Assembly: GCA_964601735.1 (NCBI GenBank)
Contig: CAZROO010000007.1
Location: 1 to 64,000, forward strand
Length of the DNA: 64,000 nt
Direction of reading: 5' to 3'
DNA from: DATAJX01 sp964601735
Lineage (GTDB): Bacteria > Pseudomonadota > Alphaproteobacteria > UBA2136 > UBA6156
This document shows positions 36,052-44,347 of this stretch, piece by piece. Numbering within the stretch: position 1 is the first letter of the stretch; every line of letters starts with the position of its first letter. The position numbers were made by a program, and so were the translations under genes. The notes under the pieces are model-generated. The model saw only the letters and a program-made list of their open reading frames with translations. It was not told the origin of the DNA and ran no database searches.

Positions 36052-36458
36052 CTTAGTGAACCAGGGTGCTCCGGCGAAGGCCGGGGCCTTGTTTGGGATT
36101 GGTTCGGCTTTGTCGCAAGGCCCCGTTCTTCAACGGGGCGCCGGGCTTCATTGGGGTGGCTGTGCTCCCGCACTTTGGCGCAAGGCCAATGCGGGGGAAC
36201 GGAGATTTTATTGGCGGCTGGTGCGTGCGCTCCGGTGAGGCAAAGGAATGGCCCGGCCCGGTTCCGGCTTTGGTTCTTTTAAGTTTTAAGAAGATTAAAG
36301 AATATGGAAGGGCCCCGGGTCTGGGCAGGGCCCCAATCCGCAAGAGGCGGATGGACCCTACCTCAGCCCGTGGGACTCACTTTTAATTTTATGGGGGCTT
36401 TGCCCCCATGCCCCCAAGGTGTGGCTGGTGTGCGCGGCTTTGCGGGGCAATGGTATAG
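35823..36458. other. Gene-poor region with decayed repeats
   Basis: No gene is supported here. Apart from the third recJ-end copy (36001-36051) it contains short GC-rich palindromes (GGCCCCGTTCTTCAACGGGGC near 36119-36139, GGGGGCTTTGCCCCC at 36391-36405) and AT-richer patches (TTTTAAGTTTTAAGAAGATTAAAGAATATGG near 36278-36306). Reading frames present in it lack ribosome sites and look like chance. No tRNA or known small RNA is recognisable. Confidence 0.6.
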
Positions 36459-36488
36459 AAAAAGAAAAGGCAGCCGAAGCTGCCTTGC
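36459..36488 (-). terminator. Terminator of the 36491-36796 gene
   Basis: On the minus strand: AGGCAGC-TTCG-GCTGCCT followed by TTTCTTTTT, immediately after the stop codon of the gene at 36491. Confidence 0.75.
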
Positions 36489-36490
36489 CT

Positions 36491-36796
36491 TTAGCACCTT
36501 TTGGGTGCCCGGATCCCGATTTCCATCGAGACCCCACGAAGCTTGATGGCTTCGTGCTCTGTACTAATGAACTTTCCGGAGTGGAAAGTGTCATCAGCCA
36601 GAGTCACCTCATGTTCCGGGAAAATCGTGTAGATAATCCGGAACAAATGAGGCAGGCGCGTTGTCGGCGCCTCGATTTTGAAAACGAAGAGATCCTCCTC
36701 ATTTTCAAAACCGCCCATCTCATGCCATTCAAACGGTTCACCAGCGAAGGCGAGCGTAAGAGCGGCATTGATGAGTTGCTTGTTGACAGTAAGCAT
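36491..36796 (-). CDS. Hypothetical protein, 101 aa
   Basis: I do not recognise it. The start at 36796 is supported by AGGAG at the right distance; the frame is open further upstream without a site. The product is soluble (MLTVNKQLINAALTLAFAG ... FENEEDLFVFKIEAPTTRLPHLFRIIY) with mixed alpha/beta character and a basic end. A dedicated terminator and an 8-bp hairpin in its 5' leader (GGTGGTTT / AAACCACC, 36823-36844) support a real transcription unit in an otherwise gene-poor region. Confidence 0.6.
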   Translation of the reverse strand: MLTVNKQLINAALTLAFAGEPFEWHEMGGFENEEDLFVFKIEAPTTRLPHLFRIIYTIFPEHEVTLADDTFHSGKFISTEHEAIKLRGVSMEIGIRAPKRC

Positions 36797-37047
36797 GACT
36801 GTTCTCCTTTCCGAGAGAAGCGGGTGGTTTGGGATTAAACCACCACTGTTTGATTGCCTTGGCCGGAGCCTTGGCTTCGGGGTCGGTTTCCACACGGAAA
36901 GGAAAGAGAAAATAAGAAACGGTTCGATTGGTCTCGTAAGTTTAGTATGGGGTGGTTTGGGAGTTTATCAAGCCTTGAAAAAGCCTGTTTTGACTCTATA
37001 TTAAGGCTATTCAGCGAATCTTCATTCTTAACCTTTTGGATGGAAAA

Positions 37048-37287
37048 ATGCCCAGCATCGTAATGATGAAGCCTGGCCATGAGCGGCGCAGGAAGCACTC
37101 CACCGGTCTTGATAATCGCTTTCCCATGTTCAAAGCCTTCGTTCGTGAGCGTTTTCCGAAAGCCAGGGAAGGCGATATGCACGACTTCTTCCTTTTTGAA
37201 GTCGCCGATATCAAGGCTCGATATGGTGCCGCCTCCGACGACGACATTCGCCAACTGGCGGAGCGTTTCGTCAAGGAATACAGGTAG
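37048..37287 (+). CDS. Hypothetical protein, 79 aa
   Basis: Not recognised. Starts MPSIVMMKPGHERRR, very basic at first, then FKAFVRERFPKAREGDMHDFFLF and an acidic helix at the end (SDDDIRQLAERFVKEY), a layout that suggests a small nucleic-acid-associated or regulatory protein (weak inference). Third codon positions are GC-rich, favouring this strand over the overlapping minus frame. GGATGG lies before the chosen ATG; ATG 37036 is an alternative. The terminator at 37311 follows. Confidence 0.5.
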   Translation: MPSIVMMKPGHERRRKHSTGLDNRFPMFKAFVRERFPKAREGDMHDFFLFEVADIKARYGAASDDDIRQLAERFVKEYR

Positions 37288-37310
37288 CGTTCTTCGCTCC
37301 CAATCTCGAA

Positions 37311-37341
37311 AGGCCCCCACCGTTTGGTCGGGGGCTTTTTA
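37311..37341 (+). terminator. Terminator after the 37048 gene
   Basis: GCCCCC-ACC-GTTT-GGT-C-GGGGGC followed by TTTTT; one bulged C. It abuts the stop codon of the convergent GGDEF gene. Confidence 0.75.
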
Positions 37342-38268
37342 TTTGTCGGTTTTCGTGACGCTGACGCGGTTGCGGCCGGCTCTTTTGGCCTGGTAGAGGG
37401 CGGTGTCGGCGGCGCGGGAGAGTTCGTCGGCTGCCGATTCGGGCGGGATATCGGAGCCCTTGTAGGTGGCGACGCCGATGCTGATGGTGGCCTTGTAAGG
37501 CGTGTTATGGAAGTGGCGCTCGATGGCGAGGCGGATGCGCTCGGCGGCGGTGCGGCCGGCGTCGAGTTCTTCCTCCGGCATCATCACGCCGAATTCCTCG
37601 CCGCCGCAGCGGCCCACGACGTCGGACGTGCGGGCCTGCTGGCGCAGGATATCGGCCACCTGCTGGATGACGGTGTCGCCGTCGGCGTGGCCGAAGGTGT
37701 CGTTGATTTTTTTGAAGTGGTCGATGTCGGCCATGAGCAGCGTGGTGGGACGCTTGCGGCGCGACTGGCGGTTGATTTCTTCGCGCAGCAGGCGGCTGAA
37801 GGTGGCTTTGTCGTAGAGGCCGGTGAGGCCATCGTGGCTGGCCGCCGCCGACAGGGCGCGGAGCTTGTTTTCCTCGATGAGCCCCATTGTGCCGGTAAGG
37901 CGCGTGACGTTGCTGAGGTAGTCGTGCGCGGCGACGGCGACGCCGGGGTCGCGCCCCAGCATGCTCTGGAGCCTGGTGCGGTGGTGGCCGATATCGCCCC
38001 ACAGGGTTTTGGCCTGCCGCGACGGGAACTGCTTGCGGGTGAGGGCGTAGAGCAGGTCGGTGAACAGGCCCTCGCCGCGCTCGGCCTGGAGCTTTTCGGC
38101 CTGCTGCTTTTCGCGCTCGTTCATCGGGCGTTCGCCCGCCATTGCCAGCACCAGCCGCAAATCGAGCGGCGGATGCTGGGCCGTGCTGGCGATTTCGTCC
38201 AGTGTGCCTTCGGTTTTTACGACTTCGCTTATGATCTTGACCCCCGTTGCATACGCGCAATTTAGCAT
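37339..38268 (-). CDS. Diguanylate cyclase (GGDEF), catalytically intact
   Basis: 309 aa, soluble. Helical N-terminal region (residues 1-~140) without a known sensor domain, then GGDEF (~145-305): HDGLTGLYDKATF, MADIDHFKKINDTFGHADGD, the active loop GRCGGEEFGVMMP, and SIGVATYKG. The inhibitory RxxD site (RTSD) is five residues before GGEEF, so feedback by cyclic-di-GMP is expected. The start at MLNCAYATG lacks a ribosome site; an in-frame start at 38325 would overlap the divergent gene at 38314. It belongs to the second cyclic-di-GMP locus of the window. Confidence 0.9.
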   Translation of the reverse strand: MLNCAYATGVKIISEVVKTEGTLDEIASTAQHPPLDLRLVLAMAGERPMNEREKQQAEKLQAERGEGLFTDLLYALTRKQFPSRQAKTLWGDIGHHRTRLQSMLGRDPGVAVAAHDYLSNVTRLTGTMGLIEENKLRALSAAASHDGLTGLYDKATFSRLLREEINRQSRRKRPTTLLMADIDHFKKINDTFGHADGDTVIQQVADILRQQARTSDVVGRCGGEEFGVMMPEEELDAGRTAAERIRLAIERHFHNTPYKATISIGVATYKGSDIPPESAADELSRAADTALYQAKRAGRNRVSVTKTDK

Positions 38269-38313
38269 GGCTTTGGGACTGGAAAAACCCCGGCGGCGCC
38301 CTATATCTAAGGG

Positions 38314-38667
38314 GTGAACCCGCAACTGCCTTTATCGGTAGAAGAAGCTTTGCCCCAGGCTGCGCCCAAGCCGTTCAACCCCTTGGCGGGGATGGTGCTG
38401 ATGGCCGCGCTGTGGGGGATGACTGTGCTGGCGCTGCATGCGGTCATCCGGCCGCCCCAGCCTGTGGCGGCGGCTGACAGCAGCCTGGATTTGAAAGGGT
38501 TGACCACCGCCAACGTGGTGGATTTGACGACCAACATCGTGACCGCGCTGGCGGAAGACCAGTTCAGCTCTGTGCTGATGAAGGTTCAATTGGCGCAGCA
38601 GGTTGTGGAGCGGCTTCGGACGCCGGTTGCGTCGCAGTCCCCCGCCAGCCCTGTAGTTGCCCGGTAA
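38314..38667 (+). CDS. Hypothetical single-pass membrane protein, 117 aa
   Basis: Not recognised. GTG start with TAAGGG directly before it. One hydrophobic segment (NPLAGMVLMAALWGMTVLALHAVI, residues ~21-45) after a polar N-terminus, then a likely periplasmic part with SLDLKGLTTANVVDLTTNIVTALAEDQF and a Gln-rich helix (VQLAQQVVERL). It is divergent from the diguanylate cyclase, and its last 104 bases overlap the 3' end of the convergent EAL gene. The topology resembles small conjugation or pilus assembly proteins, but no such genes are nearby. Confidence 0.55.
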   Translation: MNPQLPLSVEEALPQAAPKPFNPLAGMVLMAALWGMTVLALHAVIRPPQPVAAADSSLDLKGLTTANVVDLTTNIVTALAEDQFSSVLMKVQLAQQVVERLRTPVASQSPASPVVAR

Positions 38668-40630
38668 CCAGTTCGGGCCCCGGACGGCGCAGGTTGTAGC
38701 CCTGCAACAACGGAATACCGACCTTGCGGGCCATGACTTCCATTTGGACGTTCTCGATTTTTTCCAGAATAAGTGGCAGGTGCAGGTGGGCGGCGACGCG
38801 GGCCAGGCCGATGAGCTCCTTGCGGCGGGGAAGGTCGAACCAGAAGTGCAGGGCGTCGAGCTTGATGAAGTCGAACCCCAGTTGCTTGCTGGTTTCGAGC
38901 ATGCTTTTGCCGCCACCGAAATAATCGACCGCCAGGCGGATGCCGTGGCTTTGGCATTTGCGCAGGTAGGCGAGGGTGTTGGGGTCTTTAAGCAGTTCGC
39001 CGGAGCGGACCTCGAAGATGAGGTTGCGGAGGATGCGCGGGTCGGCGACCTTGAAGAGTTCTTCCATGTAGCTGAGGTCGTCGAGCGTGGTGGCTGAGAG
39101 GTTGAGGGCGAGGGGCGTGGATGGGGCGTAATCTTCGGCGAAATGGGTGGCGAGGACTTTGCGGAAGACCTGGGCGTCGATTTGCGGCAGCAGGCCCAGT
39201 TTCGCGGCCTGTGGCAGGAAGTTGTGGGCCTCGGTGCCCGCGCCGATGCCGGGCAGGCGCACGTAGACCTCGTGCAGTGCGGGCATGCTGTCGCTGGTCT
39301 GGTAAATGGGCTGGTAGGCCAGTTGCAGCAGGTCGTGCTCCAGCGCCTGGTGCACCAGGGCGCGGACGTCTTCATCCGGCAGGCGGGGGGTGACGGCGGG
39401 TTTTTCTTCTGGTGCCGGGGCGGTGGTTTCTCCTAAAGCCTTGGCGCGTTGGTGTACTGACGAGCCCCCCGATGGCGCGCGCAGGCCGCGCACGGCGGTG
39501 CCGCCGCCGCCCACGATGCCGTGGCCGGCGGGCTCGGGTGGCGGTGGCATGCTGGGCTCGAGGAGCGATTCGCCCATAGTGGCCTTGTTGACGGCGCGTT
39601 GCAGCGGGTGGGCCAGGGCGGCCATGCGCCTGCCGACGGAAGCCAGCAGGCCGCCGGGCGTGGGGGTGGCCTGCGGTTGGCCGGGGATACCGGGCTGGGT
39701 GGCCGGAGACTGTACCGGTTTGCGTTGCCGGGCAAGCTGGAATGCCGGTTGCCAGAACAGCAGTAGGCTGAGCACGGCGGCGGCGGCCCACAGGCCGGTG
39801 CGGATTTTTCCGGCACTGGCGGCCACCAGCTCAAGCGGCAGGATGATGACCACCGCCCAGTCGCTGACGCGCGGCAGCGGCCGGATGATGAACACATTAT
39901 TGCCTTCGGTGATGAGGCCGGGGTGCGAGAGATCGGCCTGGGCGAGGTGCTCGTCGCGACGGCCGGGCTGGCCGGGACTGACGGTCCAGACTTCCGGCCC
40001 CACGCGGTTGGCCAGCACGGCGGAGACCTCCTGGCCATTACCCGTGGCGGGCAGGGTTGGTAGCAGCACGTTGTTGAAGACCTCGTTGAGCGGCTGGCCC
40101 AGCAGCCCGAACAACTGCATGCCCACCGGCAGGTTCTGGAGGGGCCGGGCGGTGATGAGCATGGGGTTGCTGCTGCTGCCCGACAACCAGGTGGCGCCAT
40201 TGCCTGCCCGCAGGCGCGTCAGGACGCTACCGGTGGGGATGACGTTGGGCCCACCCTCGACCTTGAGGGTGGTACCTTGCGCAGCGTCGTAGAGCATCAG
40301 CAGGTTGCTGGGGTGGAGATAGCGGTACTCGTACAGTACGCGGTGCAGCGAAGTTTCGCCCGCCCCGCCGGGGGCTGTGACTGCCTGGTGCAGGCGGTTG
40401 TCGGCCAACAGGTCGTCGAGCGTGCCGGAACTGGATTGCAGGGCTTGCTGGTACCCGACGACGAAACTGCGGACGAAGCTTTCGAGCCCCGGCAGGCGGT
40501 TGCGGACGATTTGGTGCACCACGCTGGCACTGCCGAAGGTTACGCCGCCCCAGATGACCGTGAGCAGGCACAGCCGCAGCAGCATTCCCGGGGTTAAAAT
40601 TTTGGCCATGTTTTTGTTGTTGGCCAACAT
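38564..40630 (-). CDS. Membrane-bound degenerate EAL-domain protein
   Basis: 688 aa. TM1 near residues 15-35, a periplasmic sensor-like region (~40-265), TM2 near 280-300 (LWAAAAVLSLLLFW), a Pro/Gly-rich linker (~300-410), then an EAL domain (~420-660). The domain keeps EVYVR (EAL position), N in ALNLSA, K in FIKLDA and Q in LLQGY, but the DDFGTG metal motif reads VDYFGGG, so the first Asp is lost. Phosphodiesterase activity is doubtful; binding or protein interaction is possible. ATG 40609 is an alternative start. The tail overlaps the gene at 38314-38667. Confidence 0.82.
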   Translation of the reverse strand: MLANNKNMAKILTPGMLLRLCLLTVIWGGVTFGSASVVHQIVRNRLPGLESFVRSFVVGYQQALQSSSGTLDDLLADNRLHQAVTAPGGAGETSLHRVLYEYRYLHPSNLLMLYDAAQGTTLKVEGGPNVIPTGSVLTRLRAGNGATWLSGSSSNPMLITARPLQNLPVGMQLFGLLGQPLNEVFNNVLLPTLPATGNGQEVSAVLANRVGPEVWTVSPGQPGRRDEHLAQADLSHPGLITEGNNVFIIRPLPRVSDWAVVIILPLELVAASAGKIRTGLWAAAAVLSLLLFWQPAFQLARQRKPVQSPATQPGIPGQPQATPTPGGLLASVGRRMAALAHPLQRAVNKATMGESLLEPSMPPPPEPAGHGIVGGGGTAVRGLRAPSGGSSVHQRAKALGETTAPAPEEKPAVTPRLPDEDVRALVHQALEHDLLQLAYQPIYQTSDSMPALHEVYVRLPGIGAGTEAHNFLPQAAKLGLLPQIDAQVFRKVLATHFAEDYAPSTPLALNLSATTLDDLSYMEELFKVADPRILRNLIFEVRSGELLKDPNTLAYLRKCQSHGIRLAVDYFGGGKSMLETSKQLGFDFIKLDALHFWFDLPRRKELIGLARVAAHLHLPLILEKIENVQMEVMARKVGIPLLQGYNLRRPGPELVTGQLQGWRGTATQPASEAAPQPAAPIEPSSAQS

Positions 40631-40654
40631 TCTGCCACAACAACGGCGATGGCG

Positions 40655-40933
40655 TCAGGCGGCTTTGGCAGGTGTGCTCAGAATCAGCACCAAGGCGTGT
40701 ATCCGGCCTGCCCGCAGGGGGGCGGCGAGGGCCTCATGCACTTTACGCTGGCGGGCGACGCGGTTGTGACCGGTGAAGCCTTCCCACACCATTTGCACGG
40801 TATAGTGGCCGCCACCGCCGCTACCCGCATGGCCCGCGTGTTGGGCGCTGTCGTCGCGGATGGTGATGTGGGCGCCGGGGAAGGCGGGAATGAGGATGGC
40901 GGTCAACTCATCTTTTGAAAGTGGCGTGGGCAT
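40655..40933 (-). CDS. bolA: BolA family protein
   Basis: 92 aa. HYTVQMVWEGFTGHNRVARQRKVHEAL matches the BolA/IbaG fold, including the invariant region around the RQRKVHEAL helix (cut: HNRVARQRKVHEAL). BolA proteins work with monothiol glutaredoxins in iron-sulfur handling or act as regulators. The conserved His of the loop is present (GHNR). It is directly upstream of the EAL gene on the same strand (24 bases), so the two may be co-transcribed. Confidence 0.88.
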   Translation of the reverse strand: MPTPLSKDELTAILIPAFPGAHITIRDDSAQHAGHAGSGGGGHYTVQMVWEGFTGHNRVARQRKVHEALAAPLRAGRIHALVLILSTPAKAA

Positions 40934-41136
40934 GAGTTCTCTTTAGCATGAACAAACCTCCGCCGCAGCCCCGCGTTGGCATGCCCCTTTGCAGGCCAAT
41001 GACGGGGTTATGGGTAAGATAAAAAGCCACTTTAATCCGTAGCCCCGTCATGCCCACGCCAAAGAGGGCGCGGCCACGCGGGGCCAGCGGCTGTGTTTAT
41101 GGTGGTCTGTCCAGTAAGCTATGTTACAAGTGGCTT

Positions 41137-41907
41137 ATGAAAATCGTCACCTGGAATATCAATTCGCTGCGGCTGCGCATGGCGCATGTGACGCGGTTCA
41201 TCGACACCGTGAAGCCGGACGTGATTTGTTTTCAGGAAACCAAGGTCGAGGACAGCCTTTTCCCGCTCGAAGCCTTTGCCGAGCGCGGCTACTTTTCCGC
41301 CTATCACGGCCAGAAGAGTTACAACGGCGTGGCGATTGTGGCACGGCAAAAGCCGCAGGACGTGGTGTTCGGGTTTGACGGGCACATTCATAACGAACAG
41401 AGCCGGGTGGTGGCGGCGACGGTCGGCGATGTGCGCATCATCAGCGCCTACGTGCCGCAGGGCGAGAAGCTGGACAGCCCGAAGTTTGCCTTCAAAAAGG
41501 AATTCTACGAACATCTGACCGCTTACGCCGCGGCCTCGGGACGGAAACATAGCAAGCTGGTGGTGTGTGGTGATTTCAATATTTCTGCCGACGAGCGCGA
41601 CGTGGATGATGCCAAGCGGCGTGGCAAGCAGGTGATGTTCACGCCCGAAGAGCGTGAATGGCTCCGGCATTTTGCCGAGACGGCGGGGTTGAAGGATTCA
41701 TTCCGGCTGGTTAGTGACGAGGCCGGGGTGTTCAGTTGGTGGGATTATCGCCAGTGGGCGTTTGCGCCGTACAAGATCGGCATGCGGATTGATTACCTGT
41801 TTACCAGCCCGGCGCTGGCGGTGAAAGCGGTAGAGCATTTTAAGGATGAGCGGGGGTTGACGCAGCCTTCTGACCATGTGCCGGTGATGGTGGATTTAGC
41901 GGAGTAG
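41137..41907 (+). CDS. xth: Exodeoxyribonuclease III
   Basis: 256 aa, AP endonuclease / 3'-5' exonuclease of base-excision repair. Motifs: MKIVTWNINSLRLR, CFQETKVED, YNGVAIVAR, VCGDFNISADERD, FSWWDYRQWAF, IDYLFTSPAL and the terminal SDHVPVMVDL with catalytic Asp-His. The ~200 bases upstream (40934-41136) contain only short GC-rich palindromes and no clear promoter. Confidence 0.96.
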   Translation: MKIVTWNINSLRLRMAHVTRFIDTVKPDVICFQETKVEDSLFPLEAFAERGYFSAYHGQKSYNGVAIVARQKPQDVVFGFDGHIHNEQSRVVAATVGDVRIISAYVPQGEKLDSPKFAFKKEFYEHLTAYAAASGRKHSKLVVCGDFNISADERDVDDAKRRGKQVMFTPEEREWLRHFAETAGLKDSFRLVSDEAGVFSWWDYRQWAFAPYKIGMRIDYLFTSPALAVKAVEHFKDERGLTQPSDHVPVMVDLAE

Positions 41908-42041
41908 CGGGTCGTTCGGCGCCGTGGCGAAGGATGTGTTTGATTCGCCTTTTTACTTCACCCCCGAGGGATGCCCTGCCCCCCTCAAGGGGGGCGGCAT
42001 GACGGCTGTGTTATAAAAGTTCTTGCGGCCAGCGGTTAAAG

Positions 42042-42067
42042 AAAAACTCCCTTGCGGGAGTTTTTTA
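42042..42067. terminator. Convergent terminator between xth and rpmG
   Basis: AAAAACTCCCTTGCGGGAGTTTTTT, symmetric, so it can end both the xth and the rpmG transcripts. The 130 bases between xth and this site hold a CCCCCTCAAGGGGGGCGG palindrome near 41980. Confidence 0.85.
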
Positions 42068-42289
42068 TTAGCCGCGGCTGATTTTGCCGGGCTTGAAAAC
42101 CACGTGCTTCTGGATGAAGGGGTCGTATTTACGCATTTCCTTCATTTTGCCGCCGTTGGCCTTGGCTCCTTCGCTGCGGGGATTGAAGGTGGTGGTGACC
42201 TTGTAACCCGTGGACTGGCCAGCCTTAGCGTGACCTTCCGGGTAAACGCCGGTGCTGCGCATTTCGATCGGCGGGTTGTCTTTTGCCAT
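42068..42289 (-). CDS. rpmG: 50S ribosomal protein bL33, extended form
   Basis: 73 aa. The C-terminal part GYKVTTTFNPRSEGAKANGGKMKEMRKYDPFIQKHVVFKPGKI aligns with bL33 (pattern Y-TTTKN ... LELRKYDP-xxxxHVxFKE; cut: MRKYDPFIQKHVVF). It lacks the zinc-binding cysteines, so it is the zinc-free type. Usual length is 50-55 aa; here an N-terminal extension of ~8 residues and a short Gly/Lys insertion make it longer. AGGAGA precedes the ATG. It stands alone between a terminator and the TPR-like gene. Confidence 0.85.
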   Translation of the reverse strand: MAKDNPPIEMRSTGVYPEGHAKAGQSTGYKVTTTFNPRSEGAKANGGKMKEMRKYDPFIQKHVVFKPGKISRG

Positions 42290-42349
42290 GGTCTAATCTC
42301 CTAAATTCAGGCGGCTTTTAGCGTAGCAAGGGGCGGGTGTCAAACGCTT

Positions 42350-44335
42350 TTAGGCGTGTTTGGGCTGGGCCAGCTGCACCGCCAGGATGCCGATGAATCC
42401 GGCGATGACCAGCGATAAACCGATGGCCTGGCCTATGTTTTCGGTCAACCGCACGGCGGCGCCGATGCCGCCCGCCAGCAGGGCGGCCAGGAAGAGCATT
42501 CTCATGACCGGGCTGGAGGGGGTGTCGTAATTCAGGTGGCCGAACTTTTTGGGATTAGCCTTGCGGGCGGCGGCTAATGCACGTTTTTGCGCGGGAATCA
42601 GGCCGTGGACGGGATCGATGACCAGGCGGGAGCCGCCCTCTAGCGCAGCCAGCACCTCGAACAGGCTGGCAAAGCCACCGTTGCGGGCGTTTTCGGCAAT
42701 CAGGTCGCTGGGCAGGGTGCCGACGGGCACGGGTTCGCTCCAGCGGCGGTAATAGATGCTGTAGGGCGGCAGGGCCGGGGCAAAGCGGTTGCGTGGCTTA
42801 TTGCTGCCGGTGCCCAGCGCCAGCAGGTGGTCGAGCTGCCAGCGCGGCATCCACGGCAGGATGTCGCTCCAGCCCGGCTTGACCAGCTTTTGCTCAAGCT
42901 GGCGGAGCGCCGGCAGCAACTGGTTGAGCTCTTGCAGCAGGTCGTGGTCTTCCAGCGTTTCGGCGGCGGGCATGAGGTGAGAGAGGCGGGTTTCGCGCTC
43001 CGGCGACAGGCAGCCTGCCCACAGGCTCCAGTAGCTGACGTTGCTGTCGTCGAGCGCCACGCGCAACTGCGGGCCGGGAAAGCCGGGGATGATGGAATAG
43101 CCGTCGAGCGCGATGTGCAGCAGCACATGGTCGAACCCGGGCGTAGGTGCCACCGTGGCCAGGGCAAGGGCGTAACGGGTGCGGATGGTCCACGGCGCGG
43201 TGGCCGGCAGCTTGGCTAACTGGGCCAGCGGTTCGGCGATGTGGGTATAAAGCAGGCGTGCTGTGGCGAGGTATTTTTCCAGATTGGCCACCAGGGGCGG
43301 CGGGTCTTTATGGGTAGTGGCGAAGTCGAGGAGAGGCGTGCGCAGGTAATAGATGTACAGCATGGCCCCGCCGGGAATGGCTGCGACGAGGTGCCTGATG
43401 TGGGCGAATTCGGTTTCGCCCCACAAGGCCACTGGGATTTCGCCCAGCATGGCCCAGGCTTGCAGGAAAATGCCCTGGCCTGCCGCCAGGTTCTGCTTGC
43501 CCTTGAGAGCCGTGGGGTTGAGCAGGGCGGTATCACGCAGCCAGTTGAGCGCGCGTTCGGGATCGTGTCCCAGCTCGGTGACGATGGCGTGGTAACGGTA
43601 GCGCAGCAGACGGTCGGCGATGATTTTATCGGTGGCGATAAGGCTCTTTTGCGCCAGCTCGCGGGCCTCGGGCAGCATGCCCTGGTGGCCGAGGGTGTGC
43701 ATCAGGTACAAAAACTGGCTGAGCAGGTACAGCAGCAAATGGCTGTGTGGATTAGCCTTGTAGGCCGTGCGCAGCAGGGTGAGGGCGTCCTGCATGCGGT
43801 CCATGTATATGGCCTGCTGGGCCTGCTTGAGCCGCGGTATGATTGTGGCGCCGGTGTTGCCGAGCAGGGTGGCCTCGTTGCCCAGGGCCGCGACTTCCTC
43901 GGCGAACAGGGTGGCGTAGGTGCGTACGCGGGGGTCGAGGTTGACGGGCAGGTCGGCCGGAGGGATGGCCGGTTGCAGCAGGGGCATCAGTTTTTGATGC
44001 AGTTCCTGCAGAAAAGCCGAAGGTGCCAACATCGGTACCGGGATTTCGATGGGGGGGGCGGTTGCCTCGTCGGTGGGAATGGGGGACTCCGGGTTGATGG
44101 GAGTGGGGGCCGGTGGCAGGGTATAACGGTTTTTTTCGGCCGTCAGGTGCTGGCGCACATAACCGAACAGGCTTGCGACGTCCGGGCTGAGGGCTATGTT
44201 GCGGCCCAGGCCTTCTTCGGCCAACTGCTCCTGGAGGTTGCTGCGATCCAGCCGGGTTTTGCGCCGCTGCGACTGGCTTTTTTCCAATTTTTCGGAAAAA
44301 ATGGCTAGTTGCTTGTAAAATTCGTTATTGGCCAT
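42350..44335 (-). CDS. Hypothetical tail-anchored membrane protein with helical repeats
   Basis: 661 aa, not recognised. The N-terminus is a charged coiled coil (FSEKLEKSQSQRRKTRLDRSNLQEQL), followed by a Pro-rich linker (~90-115). The long middle is helical with TPR-like spacing (AQQAIYMDRMQDALTLLRTAYKANP, then RALNWLRDTALLNP). Two hydrophobic segments lie at the end (MLFLAALLAGGIGAAV; GLSLVIAGFIGILAVQLA). It follows the DsbA-like gene by 12 bases, so the two probably act together at the inner membrane. Confidence 0.7.
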   Translation of the reverse strand: MANNEFYKQLAIFSEKLEKSQSQRRKTRLDRSNLQEQLAEEGLGRNIALSPDVASLFGYVRQHLTAEKNRYTLPPAPTPINPESPIPTDEATAPPIEIPVPMLAPSAFLQELHQKLMPLLQPAIPPADLPVNLDPRVRTYATLFAEEVAALGNEATLLGNTGATIIPRLKQAQQAIYMDRMQDALTLLRTAYKANPHSHLLLYLLSQFLYLMHTLGHQGMLPEARELAQKSLIATDKIIADRLLRYRYHAIVTELGHDPERALNWLRDTALLNPTALKGKQNLAAGQGIFLQAWAMLGEIPVALWGETEFAHIRHLVAAIPGGAMLYIYYLRTPLLDFATTHKDPPPLVANLEKYLATARLLYTHIAEPLAQLAKLPATAPWTIRTRYALALATVAPTPGFDHVLLHIALDGYSIIPGFPGPQLRVALDDSNVSYWSLWAGCLSPERETRLSHLMPAAETLEDHDLLQELNQLLPALRQLEQKLVKPGWSDILPWMPRWQLDHLLALGTGSNKPRNRFAPALPPYSIYYRRWSEPVPVGTLPSDLIAENARNGGFASLFEVLAALEGGSRLVIDPVHGLIPAQKRALAAARKANPKKFGHLNYDTPSSPVMRMLFLAALLAGGIGAAVRLTENIGQAIGLSLVIAGFIGILAVQLAQPKHA

Positions 44336-44347
44336 CAGCGGCGCGCC

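Noticed and set aside
36835..37320. 161-codon minus-strand frame
   Set aside because: It overlaps the plus-strand 79-aa gene, which has better third-position GC, a ribosome-site-like sequence and a terminator. The minus frame has none of these.
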